Origin: Planosporangium thailandense
GTDB lineage: Bacteria; Actinomycetota; Actinomycetes; Mycobacteriales; Micromonosporaceae
Length of the DNA stretch: 64,000 nt
Assembly (NCBI RefSeq): GCF_011947195.1
Contig: NZ_JAATVY010000012.1
Coordinates: 124,001-188,000 of the forward strand
Direction of reading: 5' to 3'
Shown here: one piece after another, positions 34,649 to 42,660 of the stretch
Position numbering within the stretch: position 1 is the first letter of the stretch
How the letters are laid out: each line of letters starts with the position of its first letter
Translations under genes and position numbers: made by a program
Notes under the pieces: model-generated
What the model saw: only the letters and a program-made list of their open reading frames with translations
Databases searched by the model: none
Told to the model about the DNA's origin: nothing

Positions 34649-35937
34649 GTTCCGTTCTGCCCGCCGTACTGTCTGATCTGACCTCGGGCTCGCATCGGGG
34701 GGTGGTCGTCGACTCGCCGCCCGGGGCGGGGAAGTCGACGCTGGTGGTGAATGCGACGGCTGCCATGGTGTCCAATGGGCACCTGCCGTTGATGATCGTG
34801 GCGCAGACCAATGAACAGGTCGACGACCTGATCGTTCGGCTGGTGGCTGCGCTGCCGGCGGGCGTCGGCGTCGGGCGACTGTCGGCGCAGGGGTACGTGG
34901 CGCCGTCGCGGATCGCTTCCCACGCGCAGGTGACCGTCGGGTCGAAGGTGGCTGACCTCGGGCCGGTGCTGATTGTGATTGGTACGGCCGCGAAGTGGGC
35001 GACCCTGTCGGAGGGTACGTGGCCGTGGGCGATCGTGGACGAGGCGTACCAGATGCGCTCGGACATGCTGCTGCGGATCGCGAACCGGTTCGACAGGGCG
35101 TTGTTCGTGGGGGATCCGGGGCAGCTCGACCCGTTCTCGGTCGTCGAGAGCGAGCGGTGGACCGGGCTGACGTGGGACCCCATGCAGAGCGCGGTGGCGG
35201 TGCTGCTGCGCCACAACCCTGACCTGCCCGTACATCGGTTGCCGGTGTCGTGGCGGCTGCCGTGCTCGGCGGCTCCCGTGGTGTCGCAGGCGTTCTACCC
35301 GTTCAGCGGGTTCACGTCGGGGACCGGTGAGGGCGACCGGCGGCTTGGTTTGTCTGGTGCCGGGGCCGGTGGGCCGCTTGATGCGGCGGTCGAGATGGCT
35401 GCCGACACGGGGTGGGCGCTGTACGAGCTGCCGGCCCGGCACACGTTGCGTACGGATGCGGAGGCGGCGGAGGCGTGTGCGTCGCTGGCTCGGCGGGTTC
35501 TTGAGCGGGGCGCGGTTGCCTACTCGGAACAGGCTCGTGACGGTGCTCCGGTGACGGCGAGTCGGATCGCCATCGGGGCGGCGCACCGGGACCAGGTGGC
35601 GGCTATCCGGTCTTATCTGGGTGACCTTGACATCACCGTCGACACGGCGAACCGGCTCCAGGGTCGGGAGTACGACGTGACGATCGTGCTGCATCCGCTG
35701 TCGGGGCGGCGGGACGCCACCGCGTTCCACCTGGAGTCGGGGCGGCTGTGCGTGTTGACGTCACGGCATCGGCACGCCTGCATCGTGGTGGCGCGGGCCG
35801 GGATCCCGGATCTGCTGGACGCGCATCCATCGACGGAGCCGGTGCACCTGAACGTGCCGGTGAAGTTCCCGGACGGCTGGGAGGCCAACCAGGCGGTCAT
35901 GGCTCATCTGGATGGTCATCGCGTGGCTCTCAGCTGA
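34645..35937 (+). CDS. Superfamily 1 helicase (Upf1/Dna2-like)
   Basis: 430 residues with the full SF1 motif set. Walker A is SPPGAGKST (residues about 24-32), Ia is IVAQTNEQVDDL, II is AIVDEAYQ and III is FVGDPGQLDP. Then come SWRLP (IV), ANRLQGREYDVTIVLHP (V) and LTSRHRHACIVV (VI). The DEAY box and GDPGQLDP favour SF1B (Upf1/RecD/Dna2-like, 5'-3') rather than UvrD. It is shorter than most such helicases because accessory domains are missing; the preceding gene may supply them. GTG 34645 overlaps the upstream stop. It closes the operon. Confidence 0.9.
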   Translation: MSSVLPAVLSDLTSGSHRGVVVDSPPGAGKSTLVVNATAAMVSNGHLPLMIVAQTNEQVDDLIVRLVAALPAGVGVGRLSAQGYVAPSRIASHAQVTVGSKVADLGPVLIVIGTAAKWATLSEGTWPWAIVDEAYQMRSDMLLRIANRFDRALFVGDPGQLDPFSVVESERWTGLTWDPMQSAVAVLLRHNPDLPVHRLPVSWRLPCSAAPVVSQAFYPFSGFTSGTGEGDRRLGLSGAGAGGPLDAAVEMAADTGWALYELPARHTLRTDAEAAEACASLARRVLERGAVAYSEQARDGAPVTASRIAIGAAHRDQVAAIRSYLGDLDITVDTANRLQGREYDVTIVLHPLSGRRDATAFHLESGRLCVLTSRHRHACIVVARAGIPDLLDAHPSTEPVHLNVPVKFPDGWEANQAVMAHLDGHRVALS

Positions 35938-35982
35938 CGTTTCGTTCCCTGATCGCGGCAGTGCCTCGCTGTGGGCGGCCGG

Positions 35983-36405
35983 TCAAGAAGTTGCTCGGGA
36001 TGCCACCTCGGTCGCGCATCCCCATGACAGCGTGACGCCAGCTCCACCGTGGCCGTAGTTGTGAATGACGCGGATATCGCTGACCTGTTGCTCCTCGATC
36101 CGAACTGCCGGTCGGCTAGGGCGCAAGCCCACTCGGTGCTCGATGATGGGGGCATCGCGCAGGAACGGTGCAATCTCTGTGCACCTTGCGACGATGGCCG
36201 CCGCGACAAGCGGGTCGGGTTCGCGGTTCCAGGTTCCGGGCTGAGCGGTACCACCGAGAAGGAGCGTCTCTCCCTGAGGATAGAAGTACAACAGGTCGGG
36301 GGAGAGACCCGTGTCTTCCGAGAAGAACTCGCTGATGCCCGGGTTCTCGACCACCACAAGCTGGCCGCGGATGGGTATCACAGACACGTCATCTCCAGCG
36401 CGACC
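35983..36405 (-). pseudogene. C-terminal half of a D-amino-acid oxidase
   Basis: The frame reads GDDVSVIPIRGQLVVVENPG, LGGTAQPGTWNREPDP, VGLRPSRPAVRIEE and VIHNYGHGGAGVTLSWGCA. The last two are signatures of the DAO FAD-binding C terminus. The N-terminal FAD-binding half is absent: upstream of 36405 the same open frame continues into Cys-rich sequence (NPECHRVSTGCAAE, then RSCGTRLAVRQAKR) unlike DAO. The activity must be lost. It is convergent with the helicase gene and starts the region of gene scraps. Confidence 0.85.
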
Positions 36406-36801
36406 GGCCGCTGCCTCGAGTGCGGATGGCTCGGGTCCTGCGAGGAACGAGACAGCGCAATGGCAGTTTTCGTCCGGACGCTTTGCCTGCCGCACCGCCA
36501 GCCGGGTGCCACACGACCGGAACTCGTAGGCGCTCGCCATGTGCGTGCGCCCGGGTTCAGCAGCACAACCGGTCGATACGCGGTGGCACTCGGGGTTCAG
36601 CACCAGGCGGATTTGAGACGCGCAGGGGTGCCACCGCCGCTCGGCTGAACGAGGGCGTCGCAGCGAGGAAATGGATTGGGTGCGGCTCTGTTGAGGTGCG
36701 GCGACATGCGGTCTGGCCTGGGGTTGTGTGACTGGTTGTGATGATGGCGGGCTCCTTCCCGCTACGTTCGGGTTGCGAGACGTGAACGTCGACAAGAAGG
36801 A
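36406..36801. other. Gap without a supportable gene
   Basis: Open frames exist on both strands but none has a start, ribosome-binding site or recognisable family. A minus-strand frame fused to the oxidase fragment encodes scattered cysteines that may derive from another broken gene. It is read as degraded sequence between two pseudogenes. Confidence 0.5.
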
Positions 36802-37089
36802 TTCCGGTGCACCATCCGTCGCAAACTGTCGGCGATGGCCGATCACTGCGTTCGGCTTCTCGACGCCCACGAGTCGCGGAAATTCGGTGGAAAAGTCGTC
36901 AGCATCGAGGCGGCGGGATCTCAGGACGCCGCAGACCGGTCGCGACCGTGGTGGGCTGATCTTGCCCAGGGAGGAGTGGAGACCTACTCGATCGACTGTG
37001 GGCACGAGAAGATGATGAACGTGGAACCTGTTTTGAGCATCGGGAAAATCTTCTCGGACCTGTTCGCGCGGTACGGTCCGGCACGGTAA
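36802..37089 (+). pseudogene. Thioesterase-domain remnant (NRPS/PKS type)
   Basis: About 95 codons ending at 37087-37089. KFGGKVVSIEAAGSQ, then WWADLAQGGVETYSIDCGHE and KMMNVEPVLSIGKIFSDLF, fit the C-terminal part of type I or II thioesterases, with the catalytic His in GHE and the following 'p.v..ig..l...l' helix. The serine nucleophile (GxSxG) and the whole N-terminal core are missing. Upstream codons to about 36802 still look family-like (RRKLSAMADHCVRLLD). It probably comes from a biosynthetic enzyme gene whose main part was deleted. It lies 50 bases before the MFS exporter. Confidence 0.6.
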
Positions 37090-37139
37090 TCAGCGCTGGA
37101 GTCTTCTGTTGCGAAAGTCTAGCCGGAGGAATTCTCGAA

Positions 37140-38423
37140 GTGCCCACGAAGGAATCTGACGACGCCAAGGTGAGACTGGGAAGTCGCTTCCACAGACTCT
37201 TCGGCGCCACGCTCGTGTCGGCCATCGGCACCGGCATGCACGCCGCCGCGTTGCCCCTGCTGGTCCTGCAGAGCACCAGTAGCCCGATGGCGTTGAGCTT
37301 CGTCGTCATGGCCGCCGAGATTCCCTGGGTGCTGCTCTCGCTGCACGCCGGTGTCGTGGTGGACCGGCTGGACCGCCGGCGGGTGATGGTGTGGGCCGAC
37401 CTGGGCCGGTTCGCCATCCTGGTCGCTCTCGCGGTGCTGATCCTGACCGCGCAGGTGAACCTGGTGTGGCTGGTGCTCGCGGCGTTCCTGCTGGGCATCG
37501 GCCAGGTCTTCTTCGACATCGCCGCCCAGTCGGCCATTCCCAACTTCGTGTCGCGGGATCCGCGGAGCCTGGCAACGGCGAACGGGCGGATCGTCGCGGC
37601 GGAGAGCAACGGTGAGGACTTCGTGGGGCCTCCGTTCGGCTCCGCGCTGTTCGGCGTGTGGAACTTCCTGCCGTTCGCCGGCAACGCTCTCTCGTTCGCC
37701 GCCAGCGGTCTGTTGATCTTCTCGATCCGGACGGACGCCAAGCCGAAGGAGACGTCCGAAGCACCGCGCAAGAGCGTGCGGAGCGAAATCGTCGAGGGCA
37801 TTCGGTGGTTGTTCGGGAACCGAACCCTGCGCGCGCTGGCCACGGTTTCCTGTCTCGGCAACGTCGCCGCCACCGCTCAGTTCGCGATGCTCGCGCTGCT
37901 GGCCAAGGAGGTCCTCGAACTTCCGGATTTCGGCTTCGGTCTGTTGCTGACGGCCACCGCGGTCGGCGCGACGGTCGGGGGACTGGCCGCCGCGGCCGCC
38001 AGCAAGCGATTCGGCCCCGGCACGGTGATGCTCGCGGGCAAAGCCGGCGTGGGCGCGGCCATTCTGGTTCTGGGACTTGTCGCCAATGCGTGGGTTGCGG
38101 CCGCGATGATGATGGTGACCGGTGCGCTGATGACCGCGGAGAAAGTCGTGGTGAGCACATTGCGCCAGCAGATCGTGCCTAATGAACTCTTGGGGAGGGT
38201 GCTCTCGTCGAGCAGACTGGTGGTAATGATTGGGGGGCCGGTTGGTGCGGGACTCGGCGGCGTTCTCGCTAGCTTGTTCGCCGTCCAGGTCTCGTACGTC
38301 GCCGGTGGTGTTTTTCTCATCCTGGTGACGTTGGTCTTCTATCCCGTGCTGAACAACCGCGCCCTGGCAACGTGCGGCTCTCGTGAGGAGACTGTCTACC
38401 GGGGGATGACTCTGCCGCGGTAG
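37140..38423 (+). CDS. MFS exporter (MFS_3/EntS-like)
   Basis: 427 residues and about twelve membrane helices. [52 protein letters not shown] and [20 protein letters not shown] are typical of the MFS_3 group that exports siderophores, macrolides and other metabolites. GTG 37140 has GGAGG nine bases upstream. The last codons run into an ISKra4-like transposase scar (38396-38551), so the native C terminus may have been replaced. It lies between thioesterase and dioxygenase remnants, suggesting export of a former secondary metabolite. Confidence 0.88.
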   Translation: MPTKESDDAKVRLGSRFHRLFGATLVSAIGTGMHAAALPLLVLQSTSSPMALSFVVMAAEIPWVLLSLHAGVVVDRLDRRRVMVWADLGRFAILVALAVLILTAQVNLVWLVLAAFLLGIGQVFFDIAAQSAIPNFVSRDPRSLATANGRIVAAESNGEDFVGPPFGSALFGVWNFLPFAGNALSFAASGLLIFSIRTDAKPKETSEAPRKSVRSEIVEGIRWLFGNRTLRALATVSCLGNVAATAQFAMLALLAKEVLELPDFGFGLLLTATAVGATVGGLAAAAASKRFGPGTVMLAGKAGVGAAILVLGLVANAWVAAAMMMVTGALMTAEKVVVSTLRQQIVPNELLGRVLSSSRLVVMIGGPVGAGLGGVLASLFAVQVSYVAGGVFLILVTLVFYPVLNNRALATCGSREETVYRGMTLPR

Positions 38424-38551
38424 CGGCCGTTGTGGATGCGTTGTTGTTCCTGCGCTAAGTGCCAGTCCCAGTACCGGTCGAAGTCTGCGTTGCTGATCAG
38501 GGCGCGGAGTTTGAGGATCGCCTCGGCGCCGTCGAGTCCCCAGCGGGCGCC
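38396..38551 (-). mobile_element. C-terminal remnant of an ISKra4-like transposase
   Basis: A 51-codon minus-strand frame ends in a stop at 38396-38398. It reads [20 protein letters not shown], then [19 protein letters not shown]. This is the characteristic C-terminal end of ISKra4-family transposases ('ARW.L.GAEA.L.LRA...ngdFd.Yw..H...E..R.H'). The rest of the element and its terminal repeats are not seen. It overlaps the 3' end of the MFS gene by 28 bases. Confidence 0.7.
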
Positions 38552-38559
38552 GCTCCCGG

Positions 38560-38847
38560 CCGACCCTGGCTAGGGAGGGCGTCGAGGAGATTGCCTACCA
38601 CCCGGTCCTTGAGTTGTGCGGCGGTACCTTGCTGCTGCGCTTCTCCACCTTGGACATGTTGGCCGACGACGACCTGTCGAGCACCTGGATCCGTGCCGGC
38701 CGTCAGTTTTTCGATGTGAACAAGACCTCGATCAGGATTGATCGAGGTGCAGTGCTGATCTGGGACAACTGGAGAATGCTGCATGCACGAAACGCCTTCA
38801 GCGATCCGGGCAGGCACCTGCGCCGCGTTCTGATCGCCCAGCGGTAG
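38560..38847 (+). pseudogene. C-terminal remnant of a TauD/SyrP-like Fe(II)/2-oxoglutarate dioxygenase
   Basis: About 95 codons. REGVEEIAYHPVLEL, GGTLLLRFSTLDML, KTSIRIDRGAVLIWDNWRML and HARNAFSDPGRHLRRVLIAQ fit the C-terminal core of TauD-type hydroxylases. The last two contain the distal iron His and the 2-oxoglutarate-binding Arg. The HxD half is missing, so the protein is inactive. SyrP-like members hydroxylate amino acids on NRPS carriers, which suits the neighbouring thioesterase scrap and exporter. The ISKra4 scar ends nine bases upstream, so the IS may have caused the truncation. Confidence 0.75.
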
Positions 38848-38907
38848 CTCGGACCCTCGTCGTGGTGGGTGCGCCGGAAAATCGGGGCGCCCACTACGCA
38901 CGGATTC

Positions 38908-39303
38908 TCAATGACGGTCGGGTACGAAGTCTGCCGTCAGTCGCCGGACCACGTAGTCCATGACCGACGTTGCCTCGGGAATCTCCTGGTCGTCGGTGAA
39001 CCCAGCCGGCTCGAACTCCAGGCCGCGTAGCCGCTCTGCGATCAGCTCCATCGGCACCCCGTGCTGTAGAGCCAGCGAGGTCACGATCGAGAACGCCTCG
39101 GCCAGCCCGGCCATCGTCGAGCCTTGCTTGCCCAGCCGCAGGAAGATCTCACCCAGCTGGCCGTCAGCATGCGCTCCAGCCGTCAGGGTGCCCTCGGCTC
39201 CGCCTACCTGAAACGCCACCGTGTATGACTGGCGGACCCGCGGAAGCCGGCGCCGGTCGACCCCCGTCGTAGCCGGTTGAGGGGACTGCGTAGCCACTGT
39301 CAT
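38908..39303 (-). CDS. Orphan C-terminal domain of B12-dependent ribonucleotide reductase type
   Basis: 131 residues. GTLTAGAHADGQLGEIFLRL, KQGSTMAGLAEAFSIVTSLA and LQHGVPMELIAERLRGLEFE followed by IPEATSVMDYVVRRL match the TSCPD-type C-terminal domain of class II (NrdJ) reductases. The roughly 800-residue catalytic barrel is absent. It has its own good RBS (GGAGG before ATG 39303) and an inverted repeat just upstream, so it seems to be a stand-alone gene. It may regulate or compete with NrdJ, or be a remnant kept by chance. Confidence 0.75.
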   Translation of the reverse strand: MTVATQSPQPATTGVDRRRLPRVRQSYTVAFQVGGAEGTLTAGAHADGQLGEIFLRLGKQGSTMAGLAEAFSIVTSLALQHGVPMELIAERLRGLEFEPAGFTDDQEIPEATSVMDYVVRRLTADFVPDRH

Positions 39304-39697
39304 CACGCCTCCAAGGCACAAGACTTAGTGGGAAGTCTGTTAACCGGGCACAACATCTCGTGCTGGAGCAGCTTAGCGGTGGCGTACGACAGTTTCTAGG
39401 ATGCGCCGCGCCTGGCGCGAACGCGGCTGATGACAACGAGAGCCTGGCGACGCGGAACTGCGATGGAGAGTCGGGCATAGTCCAGCGAAAGGATCGCGAC
39501 CAGGACGGCATTCCGGCGGAAGCCACCCCGGTTGCCGCGTACTACGACGGCGCGGACTGCTACCGGCCGCAGGCGGCCGTGTACGTGTGACCACCGTTGA
39601 AGCCGCGACGGGGGAAGAGCGTGTCGCGGATGGGCTGCCGGACGCTGTGGCACAGGCGCGGGAATCCGTGCTGTTCGGTCGAGTCAGCTCCGAGCGG
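39304..39697. other. Intergenic region with a 6-bp inverted repeat
   Basis: agactt (39321-39326) and aagtct (39333-39338) form an inverted repeat just upstream of the ribosome-binding site of the minus-strand gene at 38908-39303, so an operator or 5' hairpin is possible. The remaining 350 bases contain open frames on both strands, but none with a credible start or family. Confidence 0.4.
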
Positions 39698-40171
39698 TCA
39701 CCGATCCCACTGAGTGGATCGTCCGTCATGCACGGGCGCAGCCACGACCAGTGACCAGCCGAGAGGGGAGAGGGCCTCGACCAGCTCGGTGCCGAAGCCG
39801 CCCAGGTCAGTGACGAGGCAGCCGACATTCAGATCACGGGCCGGCGCGCCGATCTTCTGCAGCACCTGCCGTGAAACGTCGAGATCCCGCTCAGCCCAGC
39901 CAGGGCCAACCGGCTCCGTGGCTGTTTCCCGTGCTCCCTCAATGCCCACCATCAGGGCGAAACCGGCGCTGATCTCCTCCGTGAAGTCGCGTTCCGACCG
40001 GATCCGCAGGGACTTGATCGGGCCCCGGTCGTGCTCGTCGGCATCGAGCCTGTGGAACGCCCAGACTCCTGAGCCGCCCACGTACAGGTTGGCGAGGACG
40101 TCAACGCTGCGAGGATTTCCGGAGTTGCGGTCGGCGCGGCCGAAAACCACGGTCATAGCCAGGTCGGACAT
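39698..40171 (-). CDS. Hypothetical protein, possibly immunity-like
   Basis: 157 residues, soluble. It begins SDLAMTVVFGRADRNSGNPR and continues with LYVGGSGVWAFHRLDADEHD, IGAPARDLNVGCLVTDLGG and LSPLGWSLVVAAPVH. No family is recognised. ATG 40171 has GGAG at proper spacing; ATG 40183 is the alternative. It lies downstream of an interrupted gene of similar character on the same strand, a setting seen for immunity or other small accessory proteins. Function is unknown. Confidence 0.65.
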   Translation of the reverse strand: MSDLAMTVVFGRADRNSGNPRSVDVLANLYVGGSGVWAFHRLDADEHDRGPIKSLRIRSERDFTEEISAGFALMVGIEGARETATEPVGPGWAERDLDVSRQVLQKIGAPARDLNVGCLVTDLGGFGTELVEALSPLGWSLVVAAPVHDGRSTQWDR

Positions 40172-40216
40172 GTACTTCTCCATGAATCTGTCAATGACGT
40201 TGCGCTGGATGGGGAG

Positions 40217-40660
40217 CTATCCCGCCAACTGGCGCCACCAGGCGGCGGCGTCGGCGAGGACGGACATGCGGGCGTCCACGGTCATGTAACTGAACTCGTA
40301 CGGCGCGCTCTCGTCATCCAGGAACCTGCCCGTGAACGTGGGCCGCTGCCCGTTCGGGTCATGCATGACGAGCACGTCGATGGCCAACCCGTCGTCCACA
40401 TCTTCCACGACGCCGAAGCACACCCCGCCGCCGAACCAGACGCGCGGCCCGCCGGGCTCCTCCTGGCCGGCGGCCACCCGGCCGAACCAGTCCGCTGCTG
40501 CCGCGACCTGGTCGGCGCTCCAGGTACGCGGTTCCCCGATGATTTCTCATTCATCGCTGTACAGACGGTTGAGATACGAGGGCCGGAGCCGGACGCCGTC
40601 CGCCATGCGGTCCACGAGTTCAAGTGCGAAGTCCACCTCGTGGAAGCCTTCAAGCAGCAT
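40217..40660 (-). pseudogene. Small gene interrupted by an in-frame TGA
   Basis: The frame from ATG 40660 reads LLEGFHEVDFALELVDRMAD, then RPSYLNRLYSDE, and stops at TGA 40547-40549. The same frame continues without shift as IIGEPRTWSADQVAAAADWF, PRVWFGGGVCFGVVEDVDDG and the end WWRQLAG at 40217. Both halves look like one coherent protein of about 147 residues. A single base change (such as CGA or GGA to TGA) would explain it. No family is recognised. Residual translation of the first 37 codons is possible. Confidence 0.6.
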
Positions 40661-40889
40661 TGGAGCATTTCCTGTCGTCGTGGGATCCGGCGTCTCGGTC
40701 CACACCGTACCGGCCGGATCTGTCGAAACTGGGTTGCCGCCACGGCGAGGTTCCGGTGCCGTGCTCCCCAGCGTGCCACGCACGGTTGACATCCAACGGT
40801 CACCCGAAACGACCTTTCGGTTACTTTCTGTGCAGCGCTTTCCTCCGTACCCTCCACATTGGTTCATGGCTTTTGGGGGTGTTCTGGTA

Positions 40890-41549
40890 GTGACCGGCTT
40901 GGAAGCTCCTGGTACCGACGAGCGTCCGCGCACCGCGGGCGCGGCCCTCTCCATCGCCGGCAAGCCCGCCCACAATCGCCATTTCAACCTCAGCCGGGAC
41001 GTGATCGCCCGAGCCGAGGTCAGGGCCAAGCAGGACGGTGTCTCGCTGGCCGAGGTTCTGCGGGCCGGGCTCGACGAGTACATCGACGGGATGCCCGACG
41101 AGGCGAAGACGATGCGGCCCGGCGATCCGACGCCGCTTCCGCATACCGTTGTCGAGGCCATCCGGGAGGTGTGGGTGACCGGCGAACGGGACCGGCAGAA
41201 CGCCTTCCTGTCATTGTTGACCAGGGCCGGATGGTCGCAGAAGGTCCTCGCCGACGGGCTCGTTGCCTCCGGCATCGTGTCGTCGATGAGCCGGCAGGGC
41301 GTTCACCATCGGGTCCACCAGGCGCCCGCCGAACTTCCCGACGGCCTTCCGGTGCTCGCGGTACGCCCGCCTCTTCGCCGCCCGCACCGGGGTCAGCCCG
41401 GCGGGGCGCACGACTTCTCGCTGCGGATCGCGGACGACCAGTACGCGCTGGCGACGCAGCGCGCGACGTACGAGGGCTCGCAGATGACCGCGGTACTGGA
41501 GGACATTTTCATCCGGTACGCGGCCGGTGAGTTCTCGCTGGAGGCGTAA
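40890..41549 (+). CDS. DNA-binding protein with two ribbon-helix-helix-like segments
   Basis: 219 residues. FNLSRDVIARAEVRAKQDGV, then SLAEVLRAGLDEYIDG, forms an N-terminal RHH-like element. A central helical part (LLTRAGWSQKVLADGLVASG) reads like a helix-turn-helix. The C-terminal LRIADDQYALATQRATYEGS, then QMTAVLEDIFIRYAAGEF, is a second RHH-like element. It may bridge operator half-sites. GTG 40890 has GGGGGT upstream; an upstream ATG (40866) is possible. A TTGACA box lies about 100 bases upstream without a clear -10. Targets are unknown. Confidence 0.7.
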   Translation: MTGLEAPGTDERPRTAGAALSIAGKPAHNRHFNLSRDVIARAEVRAKQDGVSLAEVLRAGLDEYIDGMPDEAKTMRPGDPTPLPHTVVEAIREVWVTGERDRQNAFLSLLTRAGWSQKVLADGLVASGIVSSMSRQGVHHRVHQAPAELPDGLPVLAVRPPLRRPHRGQPGGAHDFSLRIADDQYALATQRATYEGSQMTAVLEDIFIRYAAGEFSLEA

Positions 41550-41552
41550 GAG

Positions 41553-41909
41553 TCACCGGTCGTGCGTTGCTTTCGCCGCCGACCCGCGGGAGGTCTCGAC
41601 CGGGTACCGCCTGGCGGAGTCCTCCAGCTTGTCGAGCGCGGCCCGGACGAGGTCGACGCCGAGGACGTCGGCGAGCCGGGTCAGGTAGATGACGACGTCG
41701 CCGAGCTCGGCCCGTACCCGGGCGCCGGCCTCGGGGTCGTCCATGACGGCGGCGGACTGCTCCGGGGTGAGCCACTGAAACTCCGCCACCAGTTCGCCCA
41801 TCTCGCCGGCGGCGGCCATCACGAGGTTCTTGGGCGTGTGGAACTGGCCCCAGTCCCGTTCGTCGGCGAACGTACGCAGCCGCTGGGCGAGCTCCTCGAC
41901 CGATGACAT
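41553..41909 (-). CDS. MazG-like nucleotide pyrophosphohydrolase
   Basis: 118 residues of the all-alpha NTP pyrophosphatase superfamily (RS21-C6/MazG-like). RLRTFADERDWGQFHTPKNL leads to the metal-binding GEMGELVAEFQW (ExxE) and the later RAELGDVVIYLTRLAD (ExxD), as in dCTP/house-cleaning pyrophosphatases. It hydrolyses non-canonical or excess NTPs to NMP and PPi. ATG 41909. It is divergent from the HhH membrane protein by about 40 bases. Confidence 0.92.
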   Translation of the reverse strand: MSSVEELAQRLRTFADERDWGQFHTPKNLVMAAAGEMGELVAEFQWLTPEQSAAVMDDPEAGARVRAELGDVVIYLTRLADVLGVDLVRAALDKLEDSARRYPVETSRGSAAKATHDR

Positions 41910-41951
41910 GTACACGACATTATCGTCGTGGCCGGGATCTATGATCGGCCC

Positions 41952-42653
41952 GTGCAACCGCAGCCAACGTCACCCGCTGGGCCGGATCGTCGTCCGATCA
42001 CCTGGTGGTGGTTTCTGGTACCGCTGCTCACCTGTGGCATGGGAACGTTCGTGATGGTGCTGGTCGGCGGGCTCAAGCTGCGGTCCCGCTTCCACACCGT
42101 CGCGGCCGCCGGGTACTTCCTGCTGACGGTGATTTTCTTCGTCGGCGCCCAGTTCACCACGCCCGGCCACGTCGGAGTGGCGGATGCGGTGATCACGCCG
42201 TTCTTCCTGGTCGACTGGCTGGGCGGCACCGCGCACGTCATCGTGCTCCAGATGAAGGCGCGCGGCGCGGCTCCGGTACCCGTGGCCGCGGCATCCTGGC
42301 CGACCGGCACCGACCCGGCGCTGGCCGCCGCGCAGTGGCGTGCCCAGCGTCGCCAGGAGGCCCGGGCGCTCCTCACCACCAACCCGCCGCTCGCGGCCGA
42401 ACTGCGCATCGGCCGACCCGACTTGCCCGGGCGGCAGTACGACGACGGCGGCCTGGTCGACGTCAACCACGTGCCGGCGGGGTACCTCGTGTCCGAACTG
42501 GACCTGACGCCCGACGCGGCGGCGGAGATCGTCGCCGAGCGTGAGCGGCGCGGCGGCTTCAGCAGCCCGGACGAGCTGGTCATCTTCTGTTCGACGATGA
42601 CGCCCGAGCGGCTGGCGATCATCCGCGACCGCCTCGTCTTCATACCTGTCTGA
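41952..42653 (+). CDS. Membrane protein with C-terminal helix-hairpin-helix domain
   Basis: About 233 residues. Three N-terminal membrane helices (WWWFLVPLLTCGMGTFVMVL, HTVAAAGYFLLTVIFFVGAQ and AVITPFFLVDWLGGTAHVIV) are followed by a basic linker. A ComEA/RuvA-type HhH pair comes next (VDVNHVPAGYLVSELDLTPD, then AAEIVAERERRGGFSSPDEL). Such domains bind DNA nonspecifically or act as protein-binding modules. The start may be GTG 41952 or GTG 41928. It is convergent with the HNH nuclease gene, seven bases away. Confidence 0.8.
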   Translation: MQPQPTSPAGPDRRPITWWWFLVPLLTCGMGTFVMVLVGGLKLRSRFHTVAAAGYFLLTVIFFVGAQFTTPGHVGVADAVITPFFLVDWLGGTAHVIVLQMKARGAAPVPVAAASWPTGTDPALAAAQWRAQRRQEARALLTTNPPLAAELRIGRPDLPGRQYDDGGLVDVNHVPAGYLVSELDLTPDAAAEIVAERERRGGFSSPDELVIFCSTMTPERLAIIRDRLVFIPV

Positions 42654-42660
42654 ACAGATC

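Noticed and set aside
33265-35730. 821-codon open frame on the minus strand opposite the nuclease-helicase operon
   Set aside because: It has low-complexity Ser/Arg/Thr-rich composition without any domain, and the plus strand carries clear nuclease/helicase motifs with coupled starts. It is a high-GC shadow frame.
36428-36801. In-frame Cys-containing extension upstream of the D-amino-acid oxidase fragment
   Set aside because: It lacks any recognised motif and is not similar to oxidase N termini. An open frame alone is weak evidence in high-GC DNA.
39360-39590. 76-codon plus-strand ORF in the gap near 39.5 kb
   Set aside because: No ribosome-binding site, no family, and composition does not follow codon-position GC bias.
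40547-40549. TGA 40547 as a selenocysteine codon
   Set aside because: No SECIS-like stem was found after it, no selenoprotein genes are present, and the position does not match a redox motif.
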